A DNA stretch of 64,000 nucleotides from assembly GCA_015059805.1 (NCBI GenBank), contig SUZO01000006.1, positions 1 through 64,000 on the forward strand, written 5' to 3'. Source of the DNA: Rikenellaceae bacterium (GTDB taxonomy: Bacteria; Bacteroidota; Bacteroidia; Bacteroidales; Rikenellaceae). The first letter of the stretch is position 1, and each line of letters starts with the position of its first letter. Under the pieces are notes generated by a model. The model made no database searches, had not been told where the DNA came from, and was given only the letters and a program-made list of their open reading frames with translations. This document shows positions 25,267 through 33,525 of this stretch, piece by piece. The translations under genes and the position numbers were made by a program.

Positions 25267-27258
25267 TTACTTTCTGTAAGCCTCAACGCCGCTCTTCAGG
25301 AACTCAACAAACTGAGCCACGTCAAGGTTATATCCGCGAGGCTCAACAAGCACCTGCTCGTCCTTACCCTGAATAACGTAGTACGGCTGAGCATTCACAC
25401 CAAAGCGTGTAAGGGCATAGTGTGCATTAACCTTACCAAGGCTCTTGAGAACAGTACCATTATCGGTAGTCACCCACTCACTCTCTGGAAGGGTCATCTT
25501 ATCGTCTGTATAGAGCGCACAGATAACATACTCATTGCTCAAAATATCCAACACAGCAGGGTCGCTCCATACGCGAGCCTCCATTTCGCGGCAATTTACG
25601 CAACCATGACCAGTAAAATCTATAAAGATTGGTTTATCAGCCTTTGCAGCATACTGTTCTGCCTGCTCAAGGTCAAAGAATCCCTGCAGACCATGTGGCA
25701 AGTGCAGCACATCACCATACTTAACCTCCTGAGTTGATGCAGCTTGCGGTGCTACAACACCTCTATTGCGTGTAAGGTCAAAGTCAAGAGTAGACTGCGG
25801 AGGCAGATAACCAGAGAGCTTCTCAAGTGGTGCACCCCACATACCTGGGATAAGGTAGACAACAAATGAGAATACGCCGATAGCCAATGCAAGTCGGGTT
25901 ACAGAGAGGTGCTTCAACTCGCTATCGTGTGCAAAGCGAATCTTGCCGAGCAGGTAGAAGCCGAGCAGTGTGAATACCACAATCCAGATAGCCAGATATA
26001 CCTCGCGGTCAAGGATACCCCAGTGGTAAACCTGATCTGCAACGCTCAAGAACTTAAATCCCAGCGCCACCTCAACAAAGCCCAGAACGACCTTTACAGA
26101 GTTGAGCCAACCACCACTCTTTGGCAGCTTCTTAAGCACTGATGGGAAGAAGGCAAAGATGGTAAACGGCAGTGCAAATGTGATTGAGAAGGCGAGCATT
26201 GTAACAATAGGGTTCCAGAACTCACCAGCTGTAGACTTAATAAGCACCGAGCCGATAATAGGACCTGTACATGAGAATGATACAAGCACAAGGGTCAGCG
26301 CCATAAAGAAGATACCAGCAATACCGCCCTTCTCACTATTCTCGTCGCTCTTATTTACCAACCAAGATGGCAGTGTAATCTCAAAAGCACCAAAGAATGA
26401 TGCCGCAAAGACCATAAAGACGAGGAAGAAGATGATATTTGGCACCCAGTGTGTTGCAAGCCACTGGAAGATATCTGCAGTAACAGCGCCACCACCTACA
26501 AGGCGGGTGATGATAATAATTGCTGCGATAGGCAGAGTGTAGAGCAGCACGATAAAGAATCCATAGAGTGCCGCATTGATTCTACCCTTAGCAGGTGAGC
26601 CACTACCCTTCATAAAGAACGACACTGTCATCGGAATCATAGGGAATACGCAAGGAGTTACAAGCGCTGCAAGACCCCAGATAATAGCCTCAAGAATCAT
26701 AGCCCAGAGCGAGCCGCCACCAGCAGCATCCTTTACAGCCTTAACCTCTGCTACAGGGGCATCTTTGCCAGTGTCAATCTTCTCCACAAGCGCAGAGGTA
26801 GACTTTACACTCTTTGCAGTAACATCACCAAGCTCAAAAGTGAGCTTATAGTCTGTCGGAGATGAGCAGTTGCCGTGAGTGCAAGCCTGATAGCTTACCA
26901 GAGCCTCAACTGTCGCGCCCTTAGCCTTCAGAGTTACATCCTGCTCAAAAATAGCCTCGCCCTCGTACTCGCCATAAGAGCCAAAATATTCATCCTGAGC
27001 AGGCTTTGCCTTTGACAGTGCACGAAGGTCACCCTCAAGGACTACATCACCCTCTGGATAGTTAAATTGGATGGTTGTTGGCGTAACCATATGAGTTCCA
27101 TCGTAGATATGCCAACCATCGGCAATCTCCGCCTTAATGACAAGGGTGTAACTACCGTTGCCGTTATCCTTAACCTGCTGCTGCCACTCAACTGTATTGT
27201 CCTGAGCCAAGGCAGTGAATGACACCAAAGCAAGGATTGTTAATAAGAATTTACGCAT
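25267..27258 (-). CDS. dsbD: Thiol:disulfide interchange protein DsbD
   Basis: Carries electrons from cytoplasmic thioredoxin across the inner membrane to periplasmic thiol proteins. 663 residues: signal peptide (ending ALAQ), an N-terminal DsbD alpha-like domain (residues ~20-130), an eight-helix DsbD/CcdA region with the membrane cysteines in VTPCVFPMIP and SFSCTGPIIG, and a C-terminal thioredoxin domain with GCVNCREME. All three redox modules are present. The start is supported by a promoter at 27298-27329. The AraC gene lies divergently upstream. Confidence 0.93.
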   Translation of the reverse strand: MRKFLLTILALVSFTALAQDNTVEWQQQVKDNGNGSYTLVIKAEIADGWHIYDGTHMVTPTTIQFNYPEGDVVLEGDLRALSKAKPAQDEYFGSYGEYEGEAIFEQDVTLKAKGATVEALVSYQACTHGNCSSPTDYKLTFELGDVTAKSVKSTSALVEKIDTGKDAPVAEVKAVKDAAGGGSLWAMILEAIIWGLAALVTPCVFPMIPMTVSFFMKGSGSPAKGRINAALYGFFIVLLYTLPIAAIIIITRLVGGGAVTADIFQWLATHWVPNIIFFLVFMVFAASFFGAFEITLPSWLVNKSDENSEKGGIAGIFFMALTLVLVSFSCTGPIIGSVLIKSTAGEFWNPIVTMLAFSITFALPFTIFAFFPSVLKKLPKSGGWLNSVKVVLGFVEVALGFKFLSVADQVYHWGILDREVYLAIWIVVFTLLGFYLLGKIRFAHDSELKHLSVTRLALAIGVFSFVVYLIPGMWGAPLEKLSGYLPPQSTLDFDLTRNRGVVAPQAASTQEVKYGDVLHLPHGLQGFFDLEQAEQYAAKADKPIFIDFTGHGCVNCREMEARVWSDPAVLDILSNEYVICALYTDDKMTLPESEWVTTDNGTVLKSLGKVNAHYALTRFGVNAQPYYVIQGKDEQVLVEPRGYNLDVAQFVEFLKSGVEAYRK

Positions 27259-27297
27259 GTTTTATCTTTTTTGTGTTATTATACAATAATTAGCTCG

Positions 27298-27329
27298 CAA
27301 ATTTAGTTATAATTTTCAAAAAGTGCAAC
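27298..27329 (-). promoter_or_regulatory. dsbD promoter
   Basis: On the minus strand TAAATTTG (27298-27305) has a GTTG element 20 bases upstream (27326-27329). Confidence 0.55.
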
Positions 27330-27458
27330 TCTAAAATTTAACATTACAAAATTGCGATACAGATAGAGGGCGTTAAAATGTTCTATATCTCGCATTTTGT
27401 TGTAAAAGTTTGGGATTGTCCGAAATATTACAGAATTTTGCACAAACATTTGTTGAAT

Positions 27459-28379
27459 ATGATAAATAATGAGCTTTTTCCGTACAAAATCAACCACTTA
27501 GATAAGCAAGAGGGTATTGATTATGTAGCCTGCAAAAATGCAGCGTTAATTCACATCCACTCGCTTGACAAGCACATTGGCAAGGAGATGAAACACCCTG
27601 CAAAGATGAATGGTTTCTTTGCAATGGTATGTACTAAGGGTAGCGTGACCCTTACGGTACACATGAAGGATTTTACGCTTACAGAGAATACTATTTTGGT
27701 CGCTCCGACATCTGTTGTGACATTTAAGAGATGTTCTGATTGCGAACTCTATATTGCTGCATTCAACAGCGACTTCACTTCAGAGATGAATATCAATCTT
27801 AAAATGATAATGCCGATAATCTCATCTCTGCACACACAGTCTATCGTACACCATATAGACAAAGCAGAGATTGTGCAGGCTCTTCACCACTCGTTTGATG
27901 CACTCTATACAGAATATACACAAAGTGTCTCTGACGAGGCAAATAGTAGCCTGTTTAAGGAGATGGCAATAAGACATATGTATGCAAGTTTGATTTATCG
28001 TCTTTGCGAGTTTATTGCTACCTCTCACTCTATCCAGACCGACATAGCACCGAAAGACCGCAGTGGAGACTACTTTAGACAACTTATCAGCCTACTGCAC
28101 GAACATTATAAGACTGAGCGCAGTGTTGAATTTTATGCCAATAAAATGAATTTAACACCAAAACATCTATCTCGTGTAGTACGCAACCACTCTGGCAAAA
28201 GTGTACATCAGTGGATTGACGAATGTGTAGTGCTTGAGATTAAAAATCTGCTTAAATATTCAGACATGTCAATCCAGCAAATTTCATACGAACTCAACTT
28301 CCCAAACCCATCCTTTATGGGTCAATACTTCAAACGAATCACAGGCAAAACGCCTGGAGAATACCGCAAGGAGGTGTAG
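27459..28379 (+). CDS. AraC-family transcriptional regulator
   Basis: 306 residues from the ATG at 27459 (MINNELFPYK). An in-frame ATG at 27378 would add a poorly folded extension and lies upstream of the likely -7 box (GAATTTTG at about 27433). The N-terminal half is a cupin-like sensor region. The last 100 residues are the AraC double helix-turn-helix (SVEFYANKMNLTPKHLSRVVRNHSG and later SIQQISYELNF..SFMGQYFKRITGKTPGEYR). The large fimbrillin-like gene starts 205 bases downstream after a terminator, so it is a plausible target (inference). Confidence 0.9.
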   Translation: MINNELFPYKINHLDKQEGIDYVACKNAALIHIHSLDKHIGKEMKHPAKMNGFFAMVCTKGSVTLTVHMKDFTLTENTILVAPTSVVTFKRCSDCELYIAAFNSDFTSEMNINLKMIMPIISSLHTQSIVHHIDKAEIVQALHHSFDALYTEYTQSVSDEANSSLFKEMAIRHMYASLIYRLCEFIATSHSIQTDIAPKDRSGDYFRQLISLLHEHYKTERSVEFYANKMNLTPKHLSRVVRNHSGKSVHQWIDECVVLEIKNLLKYSDMSIQQISYELNFPNPSFMGQYFKRITGKTPGEYRKEV

Positions 28380-28403
28380 AGAAGATGATTCTACCAACTT
28401 TTT

Positions 28404-28432
28404 AAGAGCCCTAAAACGGGGCTCTTTTTTTT
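28404..28432 (+). terminator. Terminator of the AraC gene
   Basis: AAGAGCCC, a six-base loop and GGGGCTCTT followed by eight T: a textbook intrinsic terminator. Confidence 0.92.
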
Positions 28433-28515
28433 ATTATCCATTATAATTATTCAAAATATTTAATAATTTGATATTCAAAAATTCACTTTTTTTAAGAAAA
28501 ATAACACAAAAAGTG

Positions 28516-28545
28516 TGTGTAATTAAAAATTTATTTTTAACTTTG
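28516..28545 (+). promoter_or_regulatory. Promoter of the large fimbrillin-like gene
   Basis: TAACTTTG (28538-28545) with TGTG (28516-28519) 18 bases upstream. The leader is about 35 bases and very AT-rich. Confidence 0.6.
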
Positions 28546-28584
28546 AAATCGGAAATAATATTTTTTAACCTAAAACATATCGTA

Positions 28585-31500
28585 ATGAAAAAAGTCTACT
28601 TATTTATCAGCTTGATGCTCAGCGCATTAGCTGTAGGCTGTAACAATTCTGGCACTGAGGAACAGACTCCAAACCTGCCAAATGACCAAAACAAAGTCAC
28701 TGTTACAGTAAACGCAACTCTTCCAGGCGACCTTACTTGGGTTGCTGGTCAGAGTGTTGCAATCAATGGTCTTCAGTCTGAAGCTGTAACTGAAGAGGCT
28801 GCTGGTGGTGTAACCTATCCATTTGTCACTTCAGCGGTTGAGGCTCCAATCGTAGTGATTGCTCCGTACGAGATTCTTACAGGTCTTAACGAGGTGAGCC
28901 TTCCTGCTACACAGAGCTATGTTGCCGATGGCTTTGACCGCGAGGCTTACGCAATGGCTGGCATCGCTGTTGAGGCTACTCCTGAGAGCGAGGAGAGTGC
29001 AAACAAGCTTGTTGCTGATGTCGCTCTTTCTCCAGTTGTTGGTGTTGTAACACTGCCACTGACCCTTGACTCAGCTACTGCAGCAAATCCTGTACAGATT
29101 AAGAGCATCTCATTCACTGCTCTTAGCGGTGCTGCTCTGAATGGCTCTTGGAACGCTGAGGCTAAGAGCACAACTGACGAGGCTGGCGTTGTAACCTACG
29201 ACTTTGAGCTTAAGGGTATTCAGAATAGCGCAACTACCGTTTTGAATTGCGAGGAGGGCGTTGAGATTAACAGCTCTGCTCCAACCTACTTCAGCCTTGT
29301 TGTTCCTGCAGGTCTTTACACTGGTGGCTTCGAGGTTGTTGCTACAGATACTCAGGACCACAACTTCATTCTCACCCTCTCTGAGGATGTAGCTGTTGAG
29401 CGCGGTGTAAACCTTGAGCTTGCTGCTTCAGTATTTACCGTTGTTGAGAAGGCTCCTGCTACTCTTACCGTTAAGATTGGCGAGGCTGGTATTAACTGGG
29501 CTGAGGGCGATGCTGTTGTATGTAACAACACTCTCTCTACAAATACCGTTGATGCAGCTGCTGCTGGCACTCAGACCGCACAGTTTAGCTTTGACGCTGT
29601 AGCTTATCCATACTCTGTATTCTACCCTGCTGAGTACTACACTACAAGCGGTTCACTTCGTCTACACGACTCTCAGACAATCGTTAAGAACGATGTAAAT
29701 CGTAGCATTATGGTTATGGCTGGTTACTCAACAACTAACGAGGTAACCCTTAACAACCTTTGCGGTATTGTCTCTATACCTATTACTAATAAGTACGAGG
29801 GCGAGACTATCATTATTGACAAGATTGAGATTGCATCATCTGAGGGTGATCCACTTGCTGGTAAATACAATATAAATTATAGAACAGGCGCTCTTACCTC
29901 TGTTGCTGGTAAGTCTGCAATCGTTCTTAACCCTAACGAGGGTGAGTTTACTATCGCTCCAGAGGAGACCGCTACAGTAAACTTCGTAGTTCCTAAGGGC
30001 TCTGTTCGCAATGGTCTGTATGTAAACATCTACTCAAGCGTTGGTCTTCTTGAGAACCACCGCATCTTCCCTACTGGTCTTACAGTTCGTGGTGGCGAGA
30101 CTGCTACTGCTGATACTTACGAGTATAAGGAGGTTAAGATTGAGAAGATTGTAACTGCTGAGGAGCTTGTTGACTTTGCTAAGTGCGTAAATATGGGTCG
30201 CTACAAGAAGTTCGTAAACGAGGAGGGTAAGGTTGTCCTCGGTGGCGATATCGATATGGCATCTGTATCTGTAGAGGCTTGGCCAATGATTGCAGGTACT
30301 GCTAATGAGGCTGGTCTTCCACTTGGTTTTGACGGTATCTTTGATGGTTGCGGCTTCTCTATCAAGAATTGGGCAACTTCACAGCCTCTATTCCATACTC
30401 TTGCAGCTACAGGTAAGATTATGAACGTAAATATTGACGCATCTTGCGCACTTAATATGCCACAGGAGGGTCTTGCTGGTCTTACTGGCGGAGCCGCTAT
30501 CGCATTCCTCGTTGCACACAACCTCGGTGGTGAGATTAGCGGATGTACAAACAACGCTGATGTGCTTTGCAACGCTCCAGAGAATCCATCTGTAACTCGC
30601 GCAGCTCTTATTGGTTACTCTGCTATCGGTTCAAACATTCGTGACTGCGTAAACAATGGTAATATTACTATTGAGATTGGCACTCACGCTGCTGATACTG
30701 GTTATATTGGTACTGTATCTGGTCGTTTCGCATCTTCTGCGGAGACTATCGGTTGCGGTATCTTCAACTGTAAGAACTATGGTGCGCTTACAATCAATGT
30801 ATCTACATCTAACACTGCAAACTTCTATATCGGTGCTGTTACAGGTTCTTCTAACTCTTATACAGTTACTGAGGGTTGTGAGAACTACGGTGCTCTTACA
30901 TTCAACTCTAACAACTCTGGCGCAGCTGTCTGCCTCGGTGGTATTACTTCTTACTCTGCAGGTGAGATTAAGAACTGTATCAATGAGGGTAATGTAACCT
31001 TCAAGTCTACTGCACAGCTTAAGGGTACTATCGTTGCAGGTATCGCCCCTTACCAGAATGGTCCTATCAGCGGCTGTACTAACAAGGGTGAGATCTATAT
31101 GGAAGGTGGTATCTTCGGAGGTCGTAACACTGTAGGTAGCATCTCTACTTCAGCTTCTACCTCTTCAGCTGCTCCAACTGCTGCAGGTGTTGTAGGTTAT
31201 GGTTATAACAGCTCAGGCTCTCCATTTAGCATGGACAACTGCCACAACTATGGTAAGGTTACTTACAACTGGTTTGAGACTGACGGCTCAGGTACATCTG
31301 GTCGTACACAGGTTGCTGGTGTTATCGGTTCTCCTTGCGGCGATGTAACTAACTGTAACAACTATGGTGATTTAACATTCATCGCTAAGTACAAGAGTGC
31401 AATCGTTAACCACCTCTCTTATATCGGCGGTATTGCAGGTTCTGACTACTATTCAAAGAGCCAGAGCGAGTCATCTATTATCAACTGCGTAAACGAGGGT

Positions 31501-32157
31501 AACATTACTATCGACTGCGACTGCGGTACATCAAACAACGCTGCTGGTGGTATCATCGGCTGGCCTGGTAAGGAGTCTGCTTGTACAAATGTTACAGAGA
31601 ACTGCGTAAACAAGGGTAATATCGTAGTATCTGGTGAGGGTAAGTTCCGTCTTGGCGGTATCCAGGGTGGTTCTGGTATCATCAAGGGCTGTACTAACGA
31701 GGGTAGCATCACTATCAACTCTTCTAACAGCGGTTCTAACTACGGCGGTCTTGCAGGTTTCCACTCAGGTGGTTACGAGCTTATTGACTCTACTAACACT
31801 GGTGACATCGTATGTAATGTACCTATCTCTGGCGGTGGTATCGCTGGTATGGCTGGTAACCTCGGTAACTCAGCGCACGCAGAGGGTAAGATTAAGAACA
31901 ACACTATCAAGTGTCTTGTTAAGTCTGCAGAGGGCACTTGCGGTGTAGGTATTGTTGTTGGTCACTTCAACGGTAACACAAAGACTATCTACTTCGGTAC
32001 TGCTGACGAGCCAATTAAGGTTGGTGGTTCTCTCCAGATTGGCGAGACTACAACAGTTGTTGATGCAACAAACTGCAACGACCCTGCTGTTCTTGCAAAC
32101 GGTTGTAGTAACTATCTTGCAACAGCTCACATCTTCAACTGCGTACTTGCAGAGTAA
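28585..32157 (+). CDS. Large fimbrillin-like repeat lipoprotein
   Basis: 1190 residues from the ATG at 28585 (MKKVYLFISLML), with lipobox ALAVGC (Cys about residue 19), so it is a surface lipoprotein. Residues ~30-300 and ~300-510 look like two fimbrillin/Mfa-like beta-sandwich domains. Residues ~640-1130 hold about twelve units of the form (N/G)C-x-N-x-G-(N/D/K)-(I/V/L)-T with interspersed GGI(A/I)G, as in GLUG/beta-helix adhesins. Codon use is strongly biased to GCT, GTT, GGT and AAC-ending forms, suggesting high expression. The AraC gene upstream is a candidate regulator. Adhesion or glycan binding is inferred. An earlier ATG (28468) lies upstream of the promoter and is rejected. Confidence 0.85.
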   Translation: MKKVYLFISLMLSALAVGCNNSGTEEQTPNLPNDQNKVTVTVNATLPGDLTWVAGQSVAINGLQSEAVTEEAAGGVTYPFVTSAVEAPIVVIAPYEILTGLNEVSLPATQSYVADGFDREAYAMAGIAVEATPESEESANKLVADVALSPVVGVVTLPLTLDSATAANPVQIKSISFTALSGAALNGSWNAEAKSTTDEAGVVTYDFELKGIQNSATTVLNCEEGVEINSSAPTYFSLVVPAGLYTGGFEVVATDTQDHNFILTLSEDVAVERGVNLELAASVFTVVEKAPATLTVKIGEAGINWAEGDAVVCNNTLSTNTVDAAAAGTQTAQFSFDAVAYPYSVFYPAEYYTTSGSLRLHDSQTIVKNDVNRSIMVMAGYSTTNEVTLNNLCGIVSIPITNKYEGETIIIDKIEIASSEGDPLAGKYNINYRTGALTSVAGKSAIVLNPNEGEFTIAPEETATVNFVVPKGSVRNGLYVNIYSSVGLLENHRIFPTGLTVRGGETATADTYEYKEVKIEKIVTAEELVDFAKCVNMGRYKKFVNEEGKVVLGGDIDMASVSVEAWPMIAGTANEAGLPLGFDGIFDGCGFSIKNWATSQPLFHTLAATGKIMNVNIDASCALNMPQEGLAGLTGGAAIAFLVAHNLGGEISGCTNNADVLCNAPENPSVTRAALIGYSAIGSNIRDCVNNGNITIEIGTHAADTGYIGTVSGRFASSAETIGCGIFNCKNYGALTINVSTSNTANFYIGAVTGSSNSYTVTEGCENYGALTFNSNNSGAAVCLGGITSYSAGEIKNCINEGNVTFKSTAQLKGTIVAGIAPYQNGPISGCTNKGEIYMEGGIFGGRNTVGSISTSASTSSAAPTAAGVVGYGYNSSGSPFSMDNCHNYGKVTYNWFETDGSGTSGRTQVAGVIGSPCGDVTNCNNYGDLTFIAKYKSAIVNHLSYIGGIAGSDYYSKSQSESSIINCVNEGNITIDCDCGTSNNAAGGIIGWPGKESACTNVTENCVNKGNIVVSGEGKFRLGGIQGGSGIIKGCTNEGSITINSSNSGSNYGGLAGFHSGGYELIDSTNTGDIVCNVPISGGGIAGMAGNLGNSAHAEGKIKNNTIKCLVKSAEGTCGVGIVVGHFNGNTKTIYFGTADEPIKVGGSLQIGETTTVVDATNCNDPAVLANGCSNYLATAHIFNCVLAE

Positions 32158-32175
32158 AAATTAAAACTCTATATC

Positions 32176-32206
32176 AGAGGGCGGCAATCACTTGTCGCCC
32201 TCTTTT
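32176..32206. terminator. Bidirectional terminator between adhesin and channel genes
   Basis: AGAGGGCG pairs with CGCCCTCT (32196-32203) and is followed by TTTCTG on the plus strand. The stop of the convergent gene (32188-32190) lies in the loop. Confidence 0.75.
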
Positions 32207-32865
32207 CTGTCATAGTAGTCCGAGACATAGACCGTAAAAATTGGGAAGAACATCATTCCCACAACAGGCAGTAGCACACAGACGACCTTGCCCACTGTCG
32301 TTACGGGGAATATCGCTGCGCCGACAGTGGTCACATTCATCCATGCCCACCACAGCGCATCGCCAAAACTCTTTAGGTGGCTATTAACGCCCATTTCGCA
32401 GTCGTAGAAGAGCAGTGCCGAGATATACGTAAACATAGTCACCGTAAGCACGTAAGCCGCCATAAGCCGCCTCTTTTTGCCCTCTATGAGCCACTCAAGG
32501 ATTACCACCGTCGCCATAATAGATATAAGCACTGGCGCAAAGGCAAGAATGCGCACGCTGCTATGCTCCATATATGCTCCACTCCACTCCAAAATATCCA
32601 TATAGGGAATAGATGCTGCAGCGAAAATCAAATCTCGCAGCCAATGCTTCTGTCTATACTGTGCAATCATCAACCTAAATACCGCCGTCACAAAAAATAT
32701 AGAGCAGACAATAAGCTGCAGAGCCCTATACCAATCGGCAAAACCGCCCTTCTCTCCACCCGTAACCTCAAAGGAGATACCTACAAGCAGAGCCACACTC
32801 GCAGCTAAAGATATGGTATTAAAGAGGTTAGCAATCGCGTAGAGAGTTGAATTTGAACTACCCAT
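32188..32865 (-). CDS. Potassium-channel-family protein with an unusual filter
   Basis: 225 residues from the ATG at 32865. A TTG reading at 32913 lies in sequence shared with the tRNA promoter region and is rejected. Five to six hydrophobic helices are seen, with a pore segment near the C-terminus: WWAWMNVTTVGAAIFPVT. The pattern matches the P-loop of tetrameric cation channels, but the canonical TVGYGD is replaced by TVGAAI. A conducting channel with altered ion preference is possible, as is a non-conducting form. No RCK or cyclic-nucleotide domain is attached. It is divergent from tRNA-Met. Confidence 0.72.
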   Translation of the reverse strand: MGSSNSTLYAIANLFNTISLAASVALLVGISFEVTGGEKGGFADWYRALQLIVCSIFFVTAVFRLMIAQYRQKHWLRDLIFAAASIPYMDILEWSGAYMEHSSVRILAFAPVLISIMATVVILEWLIEGKKRRLMAAYVLTVTMFTYISALLFYDCEMGVNSHLKSFGDALWWAWMNVTTVGAAIFPVTTVGKVVCVLLPVVGMMFFPIFTVYVSDYYDRKEGDK

Positions 32866-32906
32866 AGACCAAAATGTTGTAAAACACAATTTTTTTCTGC
32901 AAAAAC

Positions 32907-32937
32907 TTTGCAAAACAAAATTATTTGCCTATCTTTG
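32907..32937 (+). promoter_or_regulatory. tRNA-Met promoter
   Basis: TTTG (32907-32910), 19 bases, TATCTTTG (32930-32937); the tRNA starts 19 bases later. Confidence 0.88.
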
Positions 32938-32955
32938 CACTCGCAAATAAGCAAT

Positions 32956-33029
32956 GGCGGGATAGCTCAGCTGGTTAGAGCGCATGATTCATAATCATGA
33001 GGTCGAGAGTTCAAGTCTCTCTCCCGCTA
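32956..33029 (+). tRNA. tRNA-Met (CAT)
   Basis: A full cloverleaf: acceptor GGCGGGA/TCCCGCT (G1-U72 wobble), D-arm GCTC...GAGC, anticodon stem CATGA/TCATG with loop TTCATAA (anticodon CAT), T-arm GAGAG TTCAAGT CTCTC, discriminator A, CCA not encoded. The anticodon stem lacks the three G-C pairs of initiator tRNA, so it is elongator Met. A lysidine-modified Ile tRNA cannot be excluded by sequence alone. Confidence 0.93.
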
Positions 33030-33030
33030 C

Positions 33031-33063
33031 AAAAAAGGAGTGATTTCTATCACTCCTTTTTTT
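33031..33063 (+). terminator. tRNA-Met terminator
   Basis: AAAAAAGGAGTGAT pairs with ATCACTCCTTTTTT around a TTCT loop, directly after the tRNA. Confidence 0.9.
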
Positions 33064-33189
33064 GTAGCGGAGAGAGACAAGTGTGTTACCCACCCCCTAA
33101 ATCCCCCTCCTGTGAGGGGGACTTTGCTACGCAGAACAATTCTTTCACGCACCAAGCTACGCCTAACTGCGCGATATTTAAGATCCTTC

Positions 33190-33321
33190 ATTTTAGCGTC
33201 AGAATGTGTCAGATACGGTGCATCGTGCAAAAAAAATTGGCGGCGGATAGTACAAAACGTACAGCCGCCGCCAATTTTTAAGGGATGTGCCGTAGGTGGC
33301 ACATTATCACGCTAACAAAAT
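33190..33321. repeat. Palindromic element R1, copy a
   Basis: Nested stems: outer ATTTTAGCG..AGAATGTG / CACATTATCACGCTAACAAAAT, then GGTGCATC/GATGTGCC, then an apical stem AAAAATTGGCGGC/GCCGCCAATTTTT enclosing GGATAGTAC and CGTACAGCC. It shares the inner GGATAGTA block and the ATTTT...AAAAT ends with 42715-43010 and 60896-61023, while the stem sequences differ. It lies between the tRNA terminator and R2 copy a. The 460-base gap 33064-33523 is filled by these elements plus a CCCCCTAAATCCCCC stretch near 33093. Confidence 0.75.
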
Positions 33322-33525
33322 TGATTTTAAGCGAGAATTTACAACGCCGCGATTAAGCCGAGAGCAGAGTCAAGCTCGCTTGAACTATGCCGAGGCAGAG
33401 CGGTGAAGGGTTACCGCAGGTAAGCCAAGGCGCACAAGAAACCGAGTGCGCAGCATACTAAAGCGTATGTGAGCAACTCGGTTATCGTAGTGCAACGCGG
33501 TAAATACCGCTTAAATTCAATTTTT
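33316..33525. repeat. Palindromic element R2, copy a
   Basis: Terminal stem CAAAATTGATTTTAAGCG (33316-33333) pairs with 33508-33525 and reaches the tsf stop codon. Inside is the conserved GCAG-CATAC-TAAAG-CGTATG-TGAGC core, embedded in a CCGAGT/ACTCGG stem. It also contains a block beginning ACAACGCCGCGATTAAGCCG (33341) and TGCCGAGGCAGAGCGGTGAA (33388), both shared with 42740-42890. Confidence 0.72.

Noticed and set aside
28468..28584. Upstream ATG extension of the large fimbrillin-like protein
   Set aside because: It lies before the TAACTTTG promoter, and the later ATG opens into a perfect lipoprotein signal.
32956..33029. Initiator tRNA-Met
   Set aside because: Lacks the three G-C pairs in the anticodon stem and the 1-72 mismatch is only a G-U wobble.
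33093..33122. CCCCCTAAATCCCCC...GAGGGGGAC as a distinct insertion sequence end
   Set aside because: A short G/C-rich inverted repeat common in intergenic DNA; no transposase or matching second end seen.
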